Assembly (NCBI RefSeq): GCF_024158745.1
Contig: NZ_JAMZAW010000008.1
Span: 186,001 to 250,000, forward strand
Direction: 5' to 3'
From: Paenibacillus tyrphae
GTDB lineage: Bacteria; Bacillota; Bacilli; Paenibacillales; NBRC-103111
DNA length: 64,000 bases
The notes below the pieces were generated by a model. That model saw only the letters and a program-made list of their open reading frames with translations. It was not told the DNA's origin and ran no database searches. A program made the translations under genes and the position numbers. This document shows positions 27,097 to 35,613 of this stretch, one piece after another. Positions within the stretch are counted from its first letter, which is position 1, and the number at the start of each line of letters is the position of its first letter.

Positions 27097-28137
27097 TTAC
27101 TCATGAAACACAACAACAATTCCTTTTTGTTCCAGCTCACGTTTTAACCCTTGGGTCAGCTTCATTTTATCGTTCTTCGAGACCTTGAAAAAATGCCATA
27201 CCACGCCTCTAATTTCTGTGCCCTTCTTCAGAAGCTCCACGTCTTTTGCCATCTGCTCCCGCAAATTTTTTTCATTAAAGGTGTAATAAGCCTGATGCGC
27301 CACACTGGAAGAGTCCAAGGCATCGACAAGCCGGACGGTCTCCGGAGTCAAGTTAACTTTTTTGCTTACCCCACCCACCAAGCCGCGCAAATGCTCTGCA
27401 GCTTCACTTTCAGAGGTGATTTTTACCGGTTCTTTGACCGAGGTTTTCGGGTCGACCATCGTTTTCAGCGCATCCTTCGGCTTGATTCGCCCTTGGATTT
27501 CGCCGATAAAGGTTCGCGTTAGATCCGTCAGCCTGATCGTTTCGATCGGGTCAATCACGTAAGATTTGGACGAAGCTTCAATATCAGCCTCTTTGCCCCA
27601 CCATTTCCATGCCAGGGAAGGAACGTGAAACTTTTTTTCCAAGACGACGCGAACGTAGCGCAGAAAACCATAATTCATATAATCAATCTCTCCACGAAGC
27701 TGCTCAGGCAGGTTGCCTGCAGCTCGGGAAAGTTTGCCTGCCGGACCGTTTTGACCGGCTGCTTGCCCGGATGAAGGAAGTTGAACGGAAACGGGAGCGA
27801 TAGGAAGCAGAAAGCTGAACAAATTCATCACATGGTCGTTCGTCAGCCGCCAGTACAAGCCATCCGTTTGCCCCAATCCAACCGATCCGGTGACCGGATC
27901 TTTTCTGCTGTTGTCCCAAATATAAGCCGTCCGGTCCGCTGTCAATGCCGCCGTATAATGAACGGAAGCTTGCTGGTAGACAAACAGCGATAAGAAAATA
28001 AGCAGCAAAGTCGCGATTAAAATGATCGGCAGCGTCAAGGACGCTTCAATCGTAAATTGACCGGAATGACCGACAAAGAATCGGCGGACCGATATAGCGA
28101 ACGGCCGTTTATAGATAAATCTCATGAATACTGTCAT
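27097..28137 (-). CDS. Second TadE-like pseudopilin
   Basis: The 346-residue protein has a basic leader and a prepilin-like site GHSG/QFTIEASLTLP with Glu at +5, then one hydrophobic helix (IILIATLLLIFLSLFVYQQA). The extracellular part contains SSGQAAGQNGPAGKLS, a flexible segment, and helical regions. It is longer than ordinary TadE proteins. It lies between the Flp-like pilin and the TadG-like gene. The start codon has only a weak Shine-Dalgarno, so coupling to the Flp gene (15 bases upstream) is probable. Confidence 0.85.
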   Translation of the reverse strand: MTVFMRFIYKRPFAISVRRFFVGHSGQFTIEASLTLPIILIATLLLIFLSLFVYQQASVHYTAALTADRTAYIWDNSRKDPVTGSVGLGQTDGLYWRLTNDHVMNLFSFLLPIAPVSVQLPSSGQAAGQNGPAGKLSRAAGNLPEQLRGEIDYMNYGFLRYVRVVLEKKFHVPSLAWKWWGKEADIEASSKSYVIDPIETIRLTDLTRTFIGEIQGRIKPKDALKTMVDPKTSVKEPVKITSESEAAEHLRGLVGGVSKKVNLTPETVRLVDALDSSSVAHQAYYTFNEKNLREQMAKDVELLKKGTEIRGVVWHFFKVSKNDKMKLTQGLKRELEQKGIVVVFHE

Positions 28138-28152
28138 GTCATCATGCCAAGG

Positions 28153-28371
28153 TCAGGGCGTACCTAACTTGCTATCATCGATATTTACATTTTTGGAATC
28201 CTTTATTTCTTTACTGGCATCGTTAAATAAGCTTTCCATCCACTTTGTGATCCACTTTCGGAAAGCAATCGCAATAATGAGCAGCACCGCAATGATTAAC
28301 AAAATCTCAAGCGTACCGAGTCCGTCTTCTTCTTTCCAAAACCGATACCACGCCGTTTTCAAAGCTTCCAT
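28153..28371 (-). CDS. Flp-like type IVb major pilin
   Basis: The 72-residue protein has a leader rich in charged and aromatic residues and the site EEDG/LGTLEILLIIAVL, where Glu is at +5 after the cleavage Gly, as in type IVb (Flp) prepilins. A single hydrophobic helix follows, then a short polar tail rich in Asp and Lys. Its size and place between TadC and TadE-like genes make it the major pilin candidate. GGAGGAAAAAGGA precedes the ATG. Confidence 0.88.
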   Translation of the reverse strand: MEALKTAWYRFWKEEDGLGTLEILLIIAVLLIIAIAFRKWITKWMESLFNDASKEIKDSKNVNIDDSKLGTP

Positions 28372-28416
28372 TCCTTTTTCCTCCTCTATTGTCGCAAGAC
28401 TATATCTGTTATTCGA

Positions 28417-29286
28417 TCAATTCATCATCATTAAAGCAGGGGCCGCTACCATAACCATGACGACGAAAAATATCATAACCATCGGAAACACCAGCTTGGA
28501 CGCCGCTTCTTCACCGAGTGTTTTGGCAAGCGCTTTTCGCTTCTCCCACAGGTTGACGGACAGTTCCCTCAAGGCCATTACCAGTTCGTCGCCACCCCGC
28601 TTGTAATTCAACAGCAGCGTTGTCGTAAACAGCGAAACCTCCTGCATTGCGCACCGCTTGCTGAAGTCCTCCATCGCTTTGGGAAAGGATACGTTCACCT
28701 TAAGGGCGTGAACGGTTTCTTTCAATTCGGTCATTAACGGACTGCCGACAGCCTCTTTTCCATTCGTAATTCGTACCAGGGCCTGCGGTACCGTTTCGCC
28801 TGCGCCAACCAGCAGCATCAGTTGGTTCAATACTTCCGGAAGCTCAATTAAGATAGACTGTTTCTTCCGTTTTAGCTCCCCGGCTGCTTGTTTGTACATC
28901 AGAAACGGAACAAAAATCGTCAATGGCAGACAATAAACAAGCATCTCGGCTTCTCCGGAAACCAAACCGGCCATGGTGCTCAAAATAATCAGGCCGTAAG
29001 CGATAATAAGCGTCTTGGCTGCAAACCATTTCGTTTCCGAGATCGCCGGTTTCGCTCCGTATAGTCCTATCATGACGCGATGTACCTTGCCGAACGGCTC
29101 GGATAATCGGTCGGCAACCTTCGTCCGGTCCATAAACCATAAGCTTGCAGGAGCTAGCCAATAGAATGCATCCGAACGTGAAAGACCTCGATCGTCACGG
29201 GCCCATGGAGCATACTTTGGAAATCCTGCCCAAGCCGCACCCGCAACGGCGAACAGCTCCAACAGCAATAGCGCGAGCATCCACAA
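28417..29286 (-). CDS. tadC: TadC-type inner membrane platform protein
   Basis: The 289-residue protein belongs to the type II/IV secretion F-domain family: an N-terminal membrane helix, two central helices (LIIAYGLIILSTMAGL and MLVYCLPLTIFVPFLMY), a cytosolic T2SF domain (LIELPEVLNQLMLLVGAGETVPQAL, then LFTTTLLLNYKRGGDELVMAL) and a last membrane helix (FPMVMIFFVVMVMVAAPALM). With TadB it forms the membrane platform for pilus assembly. The start may be the TTG at 29286 (AAAGGTG nine bases upstream) or the ATG at 29280. Confidence 0.9.
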   Translation of the reverse strand: MWMLALLLLELFAVAGAAWAGFPKYAPWARDDRGLSRSDAFYWLAPASLWFMDRTKVADRLSEPFGKVHRVMIGLYGAKPAISETKWFAAKTLIIAYGLIILSTMAGLVSGEAEMLVYCLPLTIFVPFLMYKQAAGELKRKKQSILIELPEVLNQLMLLVGAGETVPQALVRITNGKEAVGSPLMTELKETVHALKVNVSFPKAMEDFSKRCAMQEVSLFTTTLLLNYKRGGDELVMALRELSVNLWEKRKALAKTLGEEAASKLVFPMVMIFFVVMVMVAAPALMMMN

Positions 29287-29292
29287 ATCGCT

Positions 29293-30120
29293 TCACACCT
29301 TTATATTCATAATTTTTTGCGCCAAGGCAAAGCAGCCGAACAATACCCCAAGCGCACCGGTCATGATAAGCAGACCGCCGCCTTCATACAGCGGTTCCAT
29401 ATAATCCGGCGTCATCCAAGCGAGTGCTGCAATGAGAATGACGGGCGCCACCGTGAGCACTTTGGATTCGAATTTCTTTTGGGCCAATGCCACTTGGATG
29501 TCCTGTTCGATATCCAATTTTTCCTGAATAATGACGGCCGTTCGCCGAACGACCTGAACCAGACTGCCGCCCGTCCGCTTGCATATAACGAACACGTCCG
29601 CAAACTGGCCGATCTCGTCGATATGGGCCCGACGACTGAAGTCAAGCAGGCATGCTTCCACCGTTTCACCGTTTTGCAGCCGCCAGGTAATCAATTCAAG
29701 TTCGCGCACAATCATCGCTCCGGCATCGGGATACAGCAGCCGCAAATCGTCGAGCGCCTCGGTAAAGGATGATTCGATCGAGCGGCCGGCTCCCATGGAA
29801 GAGGCCAGCGAAGCAAGCATTTGTTTGAACTGCTGTTTAAGCTGCGCCTTCCTTTTAGCTATGATGGCCTTGCGCCGCATAACGGGATAATAAAATCCGG
29901 TTAAGGCAAACAGCCCGGCAATCAACGGATTTTTGTAGAACACCATAGCAATCCCCGCCATGACGGCTGCGCCGCAAAAGACAGCAGAGACCTTTTGTCC
30001 CCATGTCAGTTGGTATTCGTTATAATCCGGAAGCTTTGCTTTGGAAGCCGCAGGCGCCGGTTTCGTGCCGAAAGACAACCCCGCAAAGGCGCGCAAACGG
30101 CCGAAAGCCGATTTGTTCAT
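29293..30120 (-). CDS. tadB: TadB-type inner membrane platform protein
   Basis: The 275-residue protein has two membrane helices near residues 48-85, a cytosolic T2SF domain (QFKQMLASLASSMGAGRSIESSF, DVFVICKRTGGSLVQVVRRTA) and two C-terminal helices (VLTVAPVILIAALAWM and LIMTGALGVLFGCFAL). It is the partner of TadC. I set the start at 30120 because GGGGGAGGATATCAAAC lies in front; the frame extends 22 codons further into the intergenic region without support. Confidence 0.9.
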   Translation of the reverse strand: MNKSAFGRLRAFAGLSFGTKPAPAASKAKLPDYNEYQLTWGQKVSAVFCGAAVMAGIAMVFYKNPLIAGLFALTGFYYPVMRRKAIIAKRKAQLKQQFKQMLASLASSMGAGRSIESSFTEALDDLRLLYPDAGAMIVRELELITWRLQNGETVEACLLDFSRRAHIDEIGQFADVFVICKRTGGSLVQVVRRTAVIIQEKLDIEQDIQVALAQKKFESKVLTVAPVILIAALAWMTPDYMEPLYEGGGLLIMTGALGVLFGCFALAQKIMNIKV

Positions 30121-30155
30121 GTTTGATATCCTCCCCCTTTCATACCATCCACCTG

Positions 30156-31376
30156 TTAGATCAAGCCAGCCATCTCCAGCTTCCATGTCCCTGCCAGTTC
30201 ATTTCCGGTAGGCTCAAGCTGCCCGATGACTTTCCCCTCCGGCGTTTCACCCGTCTCTACGAAACGGTAAAGCGGGTTAAGCTTCACCTCCCCTTCGTCG
30301 AACCCGATAACTTCGGTAATTTCCGTCACCCGTCTGGATCGGTCGCGAAGGCGTGTCAAGTGGATCATTACGTCGAGCGCCGATGCGATTTGTTTGCGTA
30401 CAACTTCGACCGGCAGGCTGGCCCCGCTCAATACCATCGTCTCCAAACGACTCAGCATATCCTGAACCGAATTCGCATGCCCCGTCGATAATGATCCCTC
30501 ATGCCCAGTATTAAGAGCTGCAAGCATATCCAAAGCTTCCGCCCCTCGGACCTCTCCGACAATGATGCGGTTCGGCCGCATCCGCAGTGATGACCGGATC
30601 AAATCTCGAATCGTAATCCCGCCTTTTCCTTCCGTATTCGCATTGCGGGTTTCGAGGCTCACGAGGTTCGGCACGCCGCAAATTTGCAGCTCGGCCGAAT
30701 CTTCGATCGTGATGACGCGTTCGTCCGGCGGAATATATTGTCCCAGCGCATTGAGAAATGTCGTTTTCCCTGAGCCTGTTCCTCCTCCGATAAACAAATT
30801 GTATTTTGCCTTGACGAAGCGAATAAGCTGCTCCGCCGCTTCGCGCGAGAGCGCCTGACGTGCAATCAGATCGTCCAGCGTCATCGGATTTTCCGGAAAT
30901 TTCCGGATCGTCATCGCCGGACCTTTCAACGCAATCGGCGGGAGGACGACATTGACGCGGGAGCCGTCCGCAAGCCGGGCGTCGACAATCGGAGTCGACT
31001 CGTTCACAATCCGGTTGACCCGGCCAACGATCGCCTGAATCGTGTCTTCCAGCTTCTCCCTGCTTTCGAAGCGGATATCCGTCTCAAGTACGTGGCCATC
31101 TTTTTCAACGAAGATCTGGTCATGGGAATTGATCATAATTTCAGTAATCGTCCGATCGTCGACGAGAGGTTGGAGCACGTCCAAACCGCGGAATGAATGA
31201 AACACCTCTTGCACCAATGTCTGCTTTTGCCCCGCGGTTAAAAATGATTCTCTGGAGTAAGCAAACACGATTTGCTCAATCTGCTCCATGAGCTGCTCGT
31301 CCGACAAAGCGTTTCCATAATCCAAGCTGTCCTGTACACGTTGTTTAATCAGCTGCTTTACGGCGACGTCCTTCAT
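30156..31376 (-). CDS. tadA: TadA/CpaF-type pilus assembly ATPase
   Basis: The 406-residue secretion ATPase has the N-terminal domain with TEIMINSHDQIFVE near residue 75, Walker A GGGTGSGKTTFLN near 196, Asp box/Walker B region ITIEDSAELQ near 221 and GEVRGAEALDML near 268, and His box TGHEGSLSTGHANS near 283. This is the hexameric motor that drives Flp pilus extension (and retraction in Tad systems). The true start is the ATG at 31376, overlapping the CpaE-like stop in an ATGA; the frame continues upstream inside that gene. Confidence 0.93.
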   Translation of the reverse strand: MKDVAVKQLIKQRVQDSLDYGNALSDEQLMEQIEQIVFAYSRESFLTAGQKQTLVQEVFHSFRGLDVLQPLVDDRTITEIMINSHDQIFVEKDGHVLETDIRFESREKLEDTIQAIVGRVNRIVNESTPIVDARLADGSRVNVVLPPIALKGPAMTIRKFPENPMTLDDLIARQALSREAAEQLIRFVKAKYNLFIGGGTGSGKTTFLNALGQYIPPDERVITIEDSAELQICGVPNLVSLETRNANTEGKGGITIRDLIRSSLRMRPNRIIVGEVRGAEALDMLAALNTGHEGSLSTGHANSVQDMLSRLETMVLSGASLPVEVVRKQIASALDVMIHLTRLRDRSRRVTEITEVIGFDEGEVKLNPLYRFVETGETPEGKVIGQLEPTGNELAGTWKLEMAGLI

Positions 31377-32521
31377 CGGTAGTGCGATCCCTCTCCACCG
31401 GCTCGCAACAAGCCGGCAGCGGCCAAGGCAAAGGCCGGCGACATCATGTCCTCCACTCGCCCAACGCCCTTCCACTCGGGGACGTAAGGCAGTTCGCTGC
31501 GATGTGCAAATCCATACGTTTCAAACCGATTCACCGTCTGTCCGGCATTTTTGTTATGTACGAACCGCACCCGATGCAGCCAGTCTGTCGCTCGCTCCAC
31601 GGCAGTCCAGCTTCGGAGCAGCTCAGCGTTTTTGCTCAAATGTACGCAGTCATCCAGCAGCAGCCATAAAACGAGGTCAGCCCCTTGAATCGCTTCCCTT
31701 GTCACAGCATGCGGCGCCGAGTCCAAATCGATTACGATACGGTCGTACATCCTCGTAGCTTCGATCCCTTGCATAATGTACTTCAGATCGGACGCCTCCA
31801 TCTCCGCCAGTTCTTTCAGGTGCATCGACGGAGGAATGTAATCGAACTTGCAGTCGGGATGTTTCCTTTTGAGCCCTTCCAACTTAGAAGAAATAAGCGC
31901 TGGGGCCGTCTTGGCATAGTATAAAAGCTGAGAAAACGATTCCGCTTCCTCCCCTCCTTGCTGAATATACCAAGCCCGGGATGGGAGCAATTCCAGACCC
32001 AAACAGAAGACGCGTTCCCCCTGCTGGGCAAGCTGGTACGCCAAATGAACGGCCGTTACTGTTTTGCCCGCTCCGCCGATGCCCGAATAAACGGCGACCG
32101 TCTTTGCTCCCCGGTTCCCCCGCAACGGCTCACCTGCACAAAATTCGTTGTAATGCGCTGTAATACCCGATAATAGCCTGTCCAGTGGCTGGTATTTAAA
32201 CATAACCGGATATTCGAGCAATCCGCCTTCTCTTGCCGAATTGCTGATCATAACCGTACACCCCGGTTTAAGTCCGAACACGGCGTCAGGCAGCGGCATA
32301 AGCGATTCGTGGACCATTATAATCAGCGGTTCCTTGGTTTGCTCTACAAACTTTACTCCTTTGTCCATCGACGTAAAGACGCGTATACTAAACCGCTCCG
32401 CATATTCGGACGAGCGAACGTAAGCGGACAGCATCTCGCCAAAATAAGCATCCTCGTCCAACAGCAACAGCATAATTTTAGCCACCGACGGCATCCCCTC
32501 CTTCTTATCTTCCTGTGGCAT
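31373..32521 (-). CDS. CpaE/TadZ-like ATPase
   Basis: The 382-residue protein has a degenerate receiver-like N-terminal half (MLLLLDEDAYFGEMLSAYV) and a ParA/MinD-like domain with a deviant Walker A SGIGGAGKTVTAVHLA near residue 146, switch residues DRIVIDLDSAP near 258. TadZ/CpaE proteins place the Tad machine at a cell site. It is the first gene of the operon. Two ATGs are possible (32521 and 32494); both have purine-rich sequence, with poor spacing in the second case. Confidence 0.85.
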   Translation of the reverse strand: MPQEDKKEGMPSVAKIMLLLLDEDAYFGEMLSAYVRSSEYAERFSIRVFTSMDKGVKFVEQTKEPLIIMVHESLMPLPDAVFGLKPGCTVMISNSAREGGLLEYPVMFKYQPLDRLLSGITAHYNEFCAGEPLRGNRGAKTVAVYSGIGGAGKTVTAVHLAYQLAQQGERVFCLGLELLPSRAWYIQQGGEEAESFSQLLYYAKTAPALISSKLEGLKRKHPDCKFDYIPPSMHLKELAEMEASDLKYIMQGIEATRMYDRIVIDLDSAPHAVTREAIQGADLVLWLLLDDCVHLSKNAELLRSWTAVERATDWLHRVRFVHNKNAGQTVNRFETYGFAHRSELPYVPEWKGVGRVEDMMSPAFALAAAGLLRAGGEGSHYR

Positions 32522-32592
32522 CTCCTTCTACCTCGATCCTTCTTCCCTGCGCTTCCTAGATCACATACTCTCCAGTTCCCCCTTAGAAACAC

Positions 32593-32640
32593 AAAAAAAG
32601 CACACACTGACAGGAAATCCATTCCTTAGTCAGCGGTGCT
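32593..32640 (-). terminator. Strong intrinsic terminator in the Tad operon leader
   Basis: On the minus strand, AGCAC pairs with GTGCT, then CTGAC with GTCAG and AGGAA with TTCCT around a five-base loop, followed by seven T. It lies 72 bases before the CpaE-like start and after a promoter-like sequence at 32670-32697. It could end the methyltransferase transcript, or attenuate the Tad operon. Confidence 0.8.
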
Positions 32641-32669
32641 TCCGCTTTTGTAAATATGCAATTAACCGT

Positions 32670-32697
32670 ATTATAGCATAAAAAATGGGAAGCGCAA
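32670..32697 (-). promoter_or_regulatory. Probable promoter upstream of the Tad operon
   Basis: On the minus strand, TTGCGC (32697-32692) is 16 bases before TATAAT (32675-32670), and TGC precedes the -10 to make an extended -10. Transcription would start near 32663 and cross the hairpin at 32593-32640 before reaching the first gene. Confidence 0.6.
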
Positions 32698-32774
32698 CAG
32701 TCCGGGGCAAAAATTACGTTTCCGCTTTGCCTCCCACCTATCTAAACTTCCGCATCGCGCCGTTGTATGGCCGT

Positions 32775-33407
32775 TTAACGAAGCTCGGGCCTAGTTGCAG
32801 CTAGTACCCAGACAACCTTCGGTTTATCATAGCGGTCCATGGTCTGCTCCTGTAAAAACGAGACTTGCCATTCCTGAAACAGCCGTTCCAGCTGCGGACG
32901 ATCGAAAAAACGTTTGCGCTGCCCATTCCATTCGTAATAATTCGGCTCGATAAGCCTACCTTGTCCGGCGCCGTATTCGAAGTCCCTCGTCGAATTGACC
33001 CGGCACCAAAGCTGCCCGCCTGGCTGAAGCACCCGGGAAATGTCTGCGACGATTCTCCCGGTATCGCTCCATGAGAAGTAATGGAGACTTAAATCCGCCA
33101 CCACAGCCCGCGCCAAACCGTCCGGAAACGGCAGCGGCTGCAGCAAATCAAGCCGCTCCGTTTTAACTTGCGGCACAAGCTCTTGCACCCGCATTAGCGC
33201 TTCGGCCGAACGGTCGCAAGCGATGACGGAGTAACCTTTTTCCGTTAAATACAGCGTATCGTTCCCGGCGCCGCAACCAAGATCCAGTATGGGACCGGTC
33301 CCGGCAGGATCAAGGTCTCCGATGAACGGCTCCAGCCACAAATCGTACTTGACCTGCTCCGGTCTCAGCTTGGAGAACAAGTCGTTCCAAAAAAACGCAT
33401 CCGACAT
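32775..33407 (-). CDS. Class I SAM-dependent methyltransferase
   Basis: The 210-residue protein has the SAM-binding motif ILDLGCGAGNDTLYL near residue 41, an acidic ribose-binding motif IACDRS near 63, VVADLSLHYFSW near 101 and RVLQPGGQLWCRV near 124. The substrate is unknown; small-molecule methyltransferases of the Methyltransf_11/25 type look like this. The ATG at 33407 follows AAAGGAGCTTTGCGG. It is the last gene of the repair operon, 40 bases after the RlmM-like gene. Confidence 0.88.
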   Translation of the reverse strand: MSDAFFWNDLFSKLRPEQVKYDLWLEPFIGDLDPAGTGPILDLGCGAGNDTLYLTEKGYSVIACDRSAEALMRVQELVPQVKTERLDLLQPLPFPDGLARAVVADLSLHYFSWSDTGRIVADISRVLQPGGQLWCRVNSTRDFEYGAGQGRLIEPNYYEWNGQRKRFFDRPQLERLFQEWQVSFLQEQTMDRYDKPKVVWVLAATRPELR

Positions 33408-33447
33408 CCGCAAAGCTCCTTTCAGCTCGCATTGCCAGAACAGCCAG

Positions 33448-34485
33448 TTACATTTGCTTCATCAAAAACAGCGTAAGCTCCTCGCGATTGTGAAAAAGCT
33501 GCTTCGCTTGCTGCAGCTCCAGCTCTGGAGCCAGATCGCTCACCACTTCGCGAATCGTTTGAAACGCCTTCTTGTGCATCAGCTTCACCGTGATAACAGC
33601 CGTTCCACCCGGCTGCAGCGCATCCAGCAGCCCCCGGACTAGCTTGGCCATTTGACGGTGGCTCCAGCTCATGTCGCAAACGAGCAGATCGAATGCATTC
33701 GCCGGAAACGAAACCTCATCGGCCTTTTTCTGAAAATACGTAAGCTGCGGATGACGCAGCAGCGTCGCATCCAGCTTGGCCGGGTCGACCGCGGTTACCC
33801 GAAGCCCACGCTCCAGCAGCAGCGACGTCCACCCGCCCGGCGCCGCGCCGATATCGAGCGCCGACCGGTACTGGGACAAATCCAAGCCGAAGGCCTGCTC
33901 CGCCTCCAACAGCTTGAACTTGGCTCGCGACACTTGTCCCTCTTCCTTACGGAAGCGTATGGCTCCGCCGGACCAATCGGACAAATTGTCCTGCGGCCGG
34001 GACAAGCCGAAATACAGCTTGGCTTCCGTAAAATACAGGGAAAGGATCAGGTCCGCATCGCGCGATACCGGATTCGCCTCGAACACCGCTGTCAGCATCT
34101 CTTCAACGGAAGAGCGAACCGACGGCAGGGATAGGCCCGCTAAAGCTTCCCCTTCCGCTTTTCTGGCTTGTACCGCTATGTTCATCTGCTTCAGCGACGC
34201 TCCCGCAGCGACAAGCATCTCATGAATATGGTGAAGCGCGTGATCGAAAGTACCGTTCCACGGTTGCGTCGCGTCGACCGGCTGCATATGCCGCAGAAAT
34301 ACGGGCTCCTGTGCCAGGATGCGGCCAATCGTATCGCTGCGCTCAAATTCGGATGTGAATACAAACACTTCGCCTGGAACCAGCCATTCAAATTTAACAG
34401 ACTGATCCAGCAGACGCCGAAGCTCTTCTTGCGCCTGCTGGGCAAATCCCCGGTTGGACGTGCCGATAAATGTCGAGTCGTTCAT
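33448..34485 (-). CDS. RlmM-like (FtsJ/RrmJ-type) rRNA 2'-O-methyltransferase
   Basis: The 345-residue protein has a THUMP-like N-terminal half and a C-terminal FtsJ-type Rossmann domain: SRAKFKLLEAE near residue 190 (first catalytic Lys), DIGAAPGGWTSLLLERG near 213 (SAM site), VDPAKLD, CDMSWSH near 268 (catalytic Asp) and VKLMHKK near 300 (second Lys). This arrangement matches RlmM, which methylates C2498 of 23S rRNA, though the target here is inferred. The ATG at 34485 overlaps the stop of the YlmA-type gene as TGATG. Confidence 0.85.
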   Translation of the reverse strand: MNDSTFIGTSNRGFAQQAQEELRRLLDQSVKFEWLVPGEVFVFTSEFERSDTIGRILAQEPVFLRHMQPVDATQPWNGTFDHALHHIHEMLVAAGASLKQMNIAVQARKAEGEALAGLSLPSVRSSVEEMLTAVFEANPVSRDADLILSLYFTEAKLYFGLSRPQDNLSDWSGGAIRFRKEEGQVSRAKFKLLEAEQAFGLDLSQYRSALDIGAAPGGWTSLLLERGLRVTAVDPAKLDATLLRHPQLTYFQKKADEVSFPANAFDLLVCDMSWSHRQMAKLVRGLLDALQPGGTAVITVKLMHKKAFQTIREVVSDLAPELELQQAKQLFHNREELTLFLMKQM

Positions 34486-35258
34486 CACAGCACCTTAATC
34501 CAAGGCCGGTCTTCGGACCATTCGATCCGAATCGGCACTTGATACGCCTTTGCTAGATTTTCCTCGGTCAAAACGTCCCGCTTCGCGCCGGAAGCAATAA
34601 TTTTCCCCTGCTCGATCAGTACAACGTGCGTGAAAAGCGGAACGATCTCTTCGATGTGATGCGTGACATAAATGACCGTCATTTGCTGGCCGCCGAGCAC
34701 GTTGATATTTTCAAGCAGCCGCTCGCGCTCGTACAAATCGAGACCTGAACAAGGCTCGTCCATAATGAGAATTGATGGATTTGTCATCAAAGCGCGGGCC
34801 AGCATCACTTTCTTCCGTTCGCCTTGGGACAGCGTACCAAGGGGCTGATTTGCCAGATGGGCAAGCTTTACCTTATCCAGCATGGCGATCGCCTTCTCGC
34901 GGGCCGACTGCGGAATTTCTTCATAAAAGCGCAAGTAACCGAATTCGCCGGTGGCAATCACTTCCCACACCGGGTCCCCGGCATTTAATTTCTCGTACAG
35001 CGATTGGCTGATATAGCCGATTTGCTTGCGGACTTCTCGGACGTCGCATTGTCCGTATGTCTTGCCGAGCACTTGTACTTTTCCTCGGGTCGGGAACTCA
35101 TAGCCGTTCATTAGTTCCAGAACCGTCGTTTTGCCCGAACCGTTCCGGCCGAGCACGACCCAATGCTCCCCTTGACGAATATCGATATTGACCCCGGACA
35201 AAATATGCCGGTCTTCGCGGATAAAATGAATATCTTGCAAGGATAAGACCATCGTCAT
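34485..35258 (-). CDS. ylmA: ABC ATPase, YlmA type
   Basis: The 257-residue single ABC domain has Walker A LGRNGSGKTTVLELM near residue 35, signature LSQGERKKVMLARAL near 139 and Walker B ILIMDEPCSGLDLYERE near 160. Sequence and length match B. subtilis YlmA. No permease is adjacent, so a transport role is doubtful; a soluble role is possible. The ATG at 35258 is preferred; a TTG four codons upstream has AGG immediately next to it. It is 13 bases after the receiver-like gene. Confidence 0.88.
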   Translation of the reverse strand: MTMVLSLQDIHFIREDRHILSGVNIDIRQGEHWVVLGRNGSGKTTVLELMNGYEFPTRGKVQVLGKTYGQCDVREVRKQIGYISQSLYEKLNAGDPVWEVIATGEFGYLRFYEEIPQSAREKAIAMLDKVKLAHLANQPLGTLSQGERKKVMLARALMTNPSILIMDEPCSGLDLYERERLLENINVLGGQQMTVIYVTHHIEEIVPLFTHVVLIEQGKIIASGAKRDVLTEENLAKAYQVPIRIEWSEDRPWIKVL

Positions 35259-35271
35259 GTTGAACCACAAC

Positions 35272-35613
35272 CTATTCTTTTACAGTTTCGGAAATTTCCA
35301 TAAGCAGCCCAGAAGGCATCGGACCGTTCGTCAGCCGGACATGCTCCGGCTTGCTCGCGTACAGCAGTTGAAACATTTGCTGACGGCCCGCATCGCTCGA
35401 CGTATGCAAATAAATGCGCTGCGGAAACAAACCGGCGCTTACCATCGCCCGTACCAATTCCAGTCCGTTGGGCTGTCCCCAGCCCAAGTCGTAGTCGAGC
35501 GAAAGCACGTCCACCTCGCACTCCTGCAGCAGCAGCAAGCATTCGTCCACGGTACGAGCAGGCACGAAGCCTTTCGGACAAGCGCGATAATCGTCCAAAA
35601 AAACGTGGATCAC
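35272..35613 (-). CDS. Cyclic-phosphate-processing receiver domain protein (cREC-like)
   Basis: The 113-residue protein has a receiver-like fold with IHVFLDDYRACP at the start and VDVLSLDYDLGWGQPNGLELVR near residue 33, and YLHTSSDAGRQQM near 72. The altered acidic pocket and the GWGQPNG loop are those of the family annotated as cyclic-phosphate processing receiver domain, predicted to act on nucleic-acid cyclic phosphates, not to take phosphate from a kinase. The start is a GTG whose GTGA overlaps the stop of endonuclease IV; the frame remains open far upstream but that part is the shadow of the nuclease gene. Confidence 0.75.
   Translation of the reverse strand: MIHVFLDDYRACPKGFVPARTVDECLLLLQECEVDVLSLDYDLGWGQPNGLELVRAMVSAGLFPQRIYLHTSSDAGRQQMFQLLYASKPEHVRLTNGPMPSGLLMEISETVKE

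Noticed and set aside
34772..35011. Plus-strand frames opposite the ylmA, nfo and mrf genes
   Set aside because: All are shadows of overlapping operon genes with no initiation signals.
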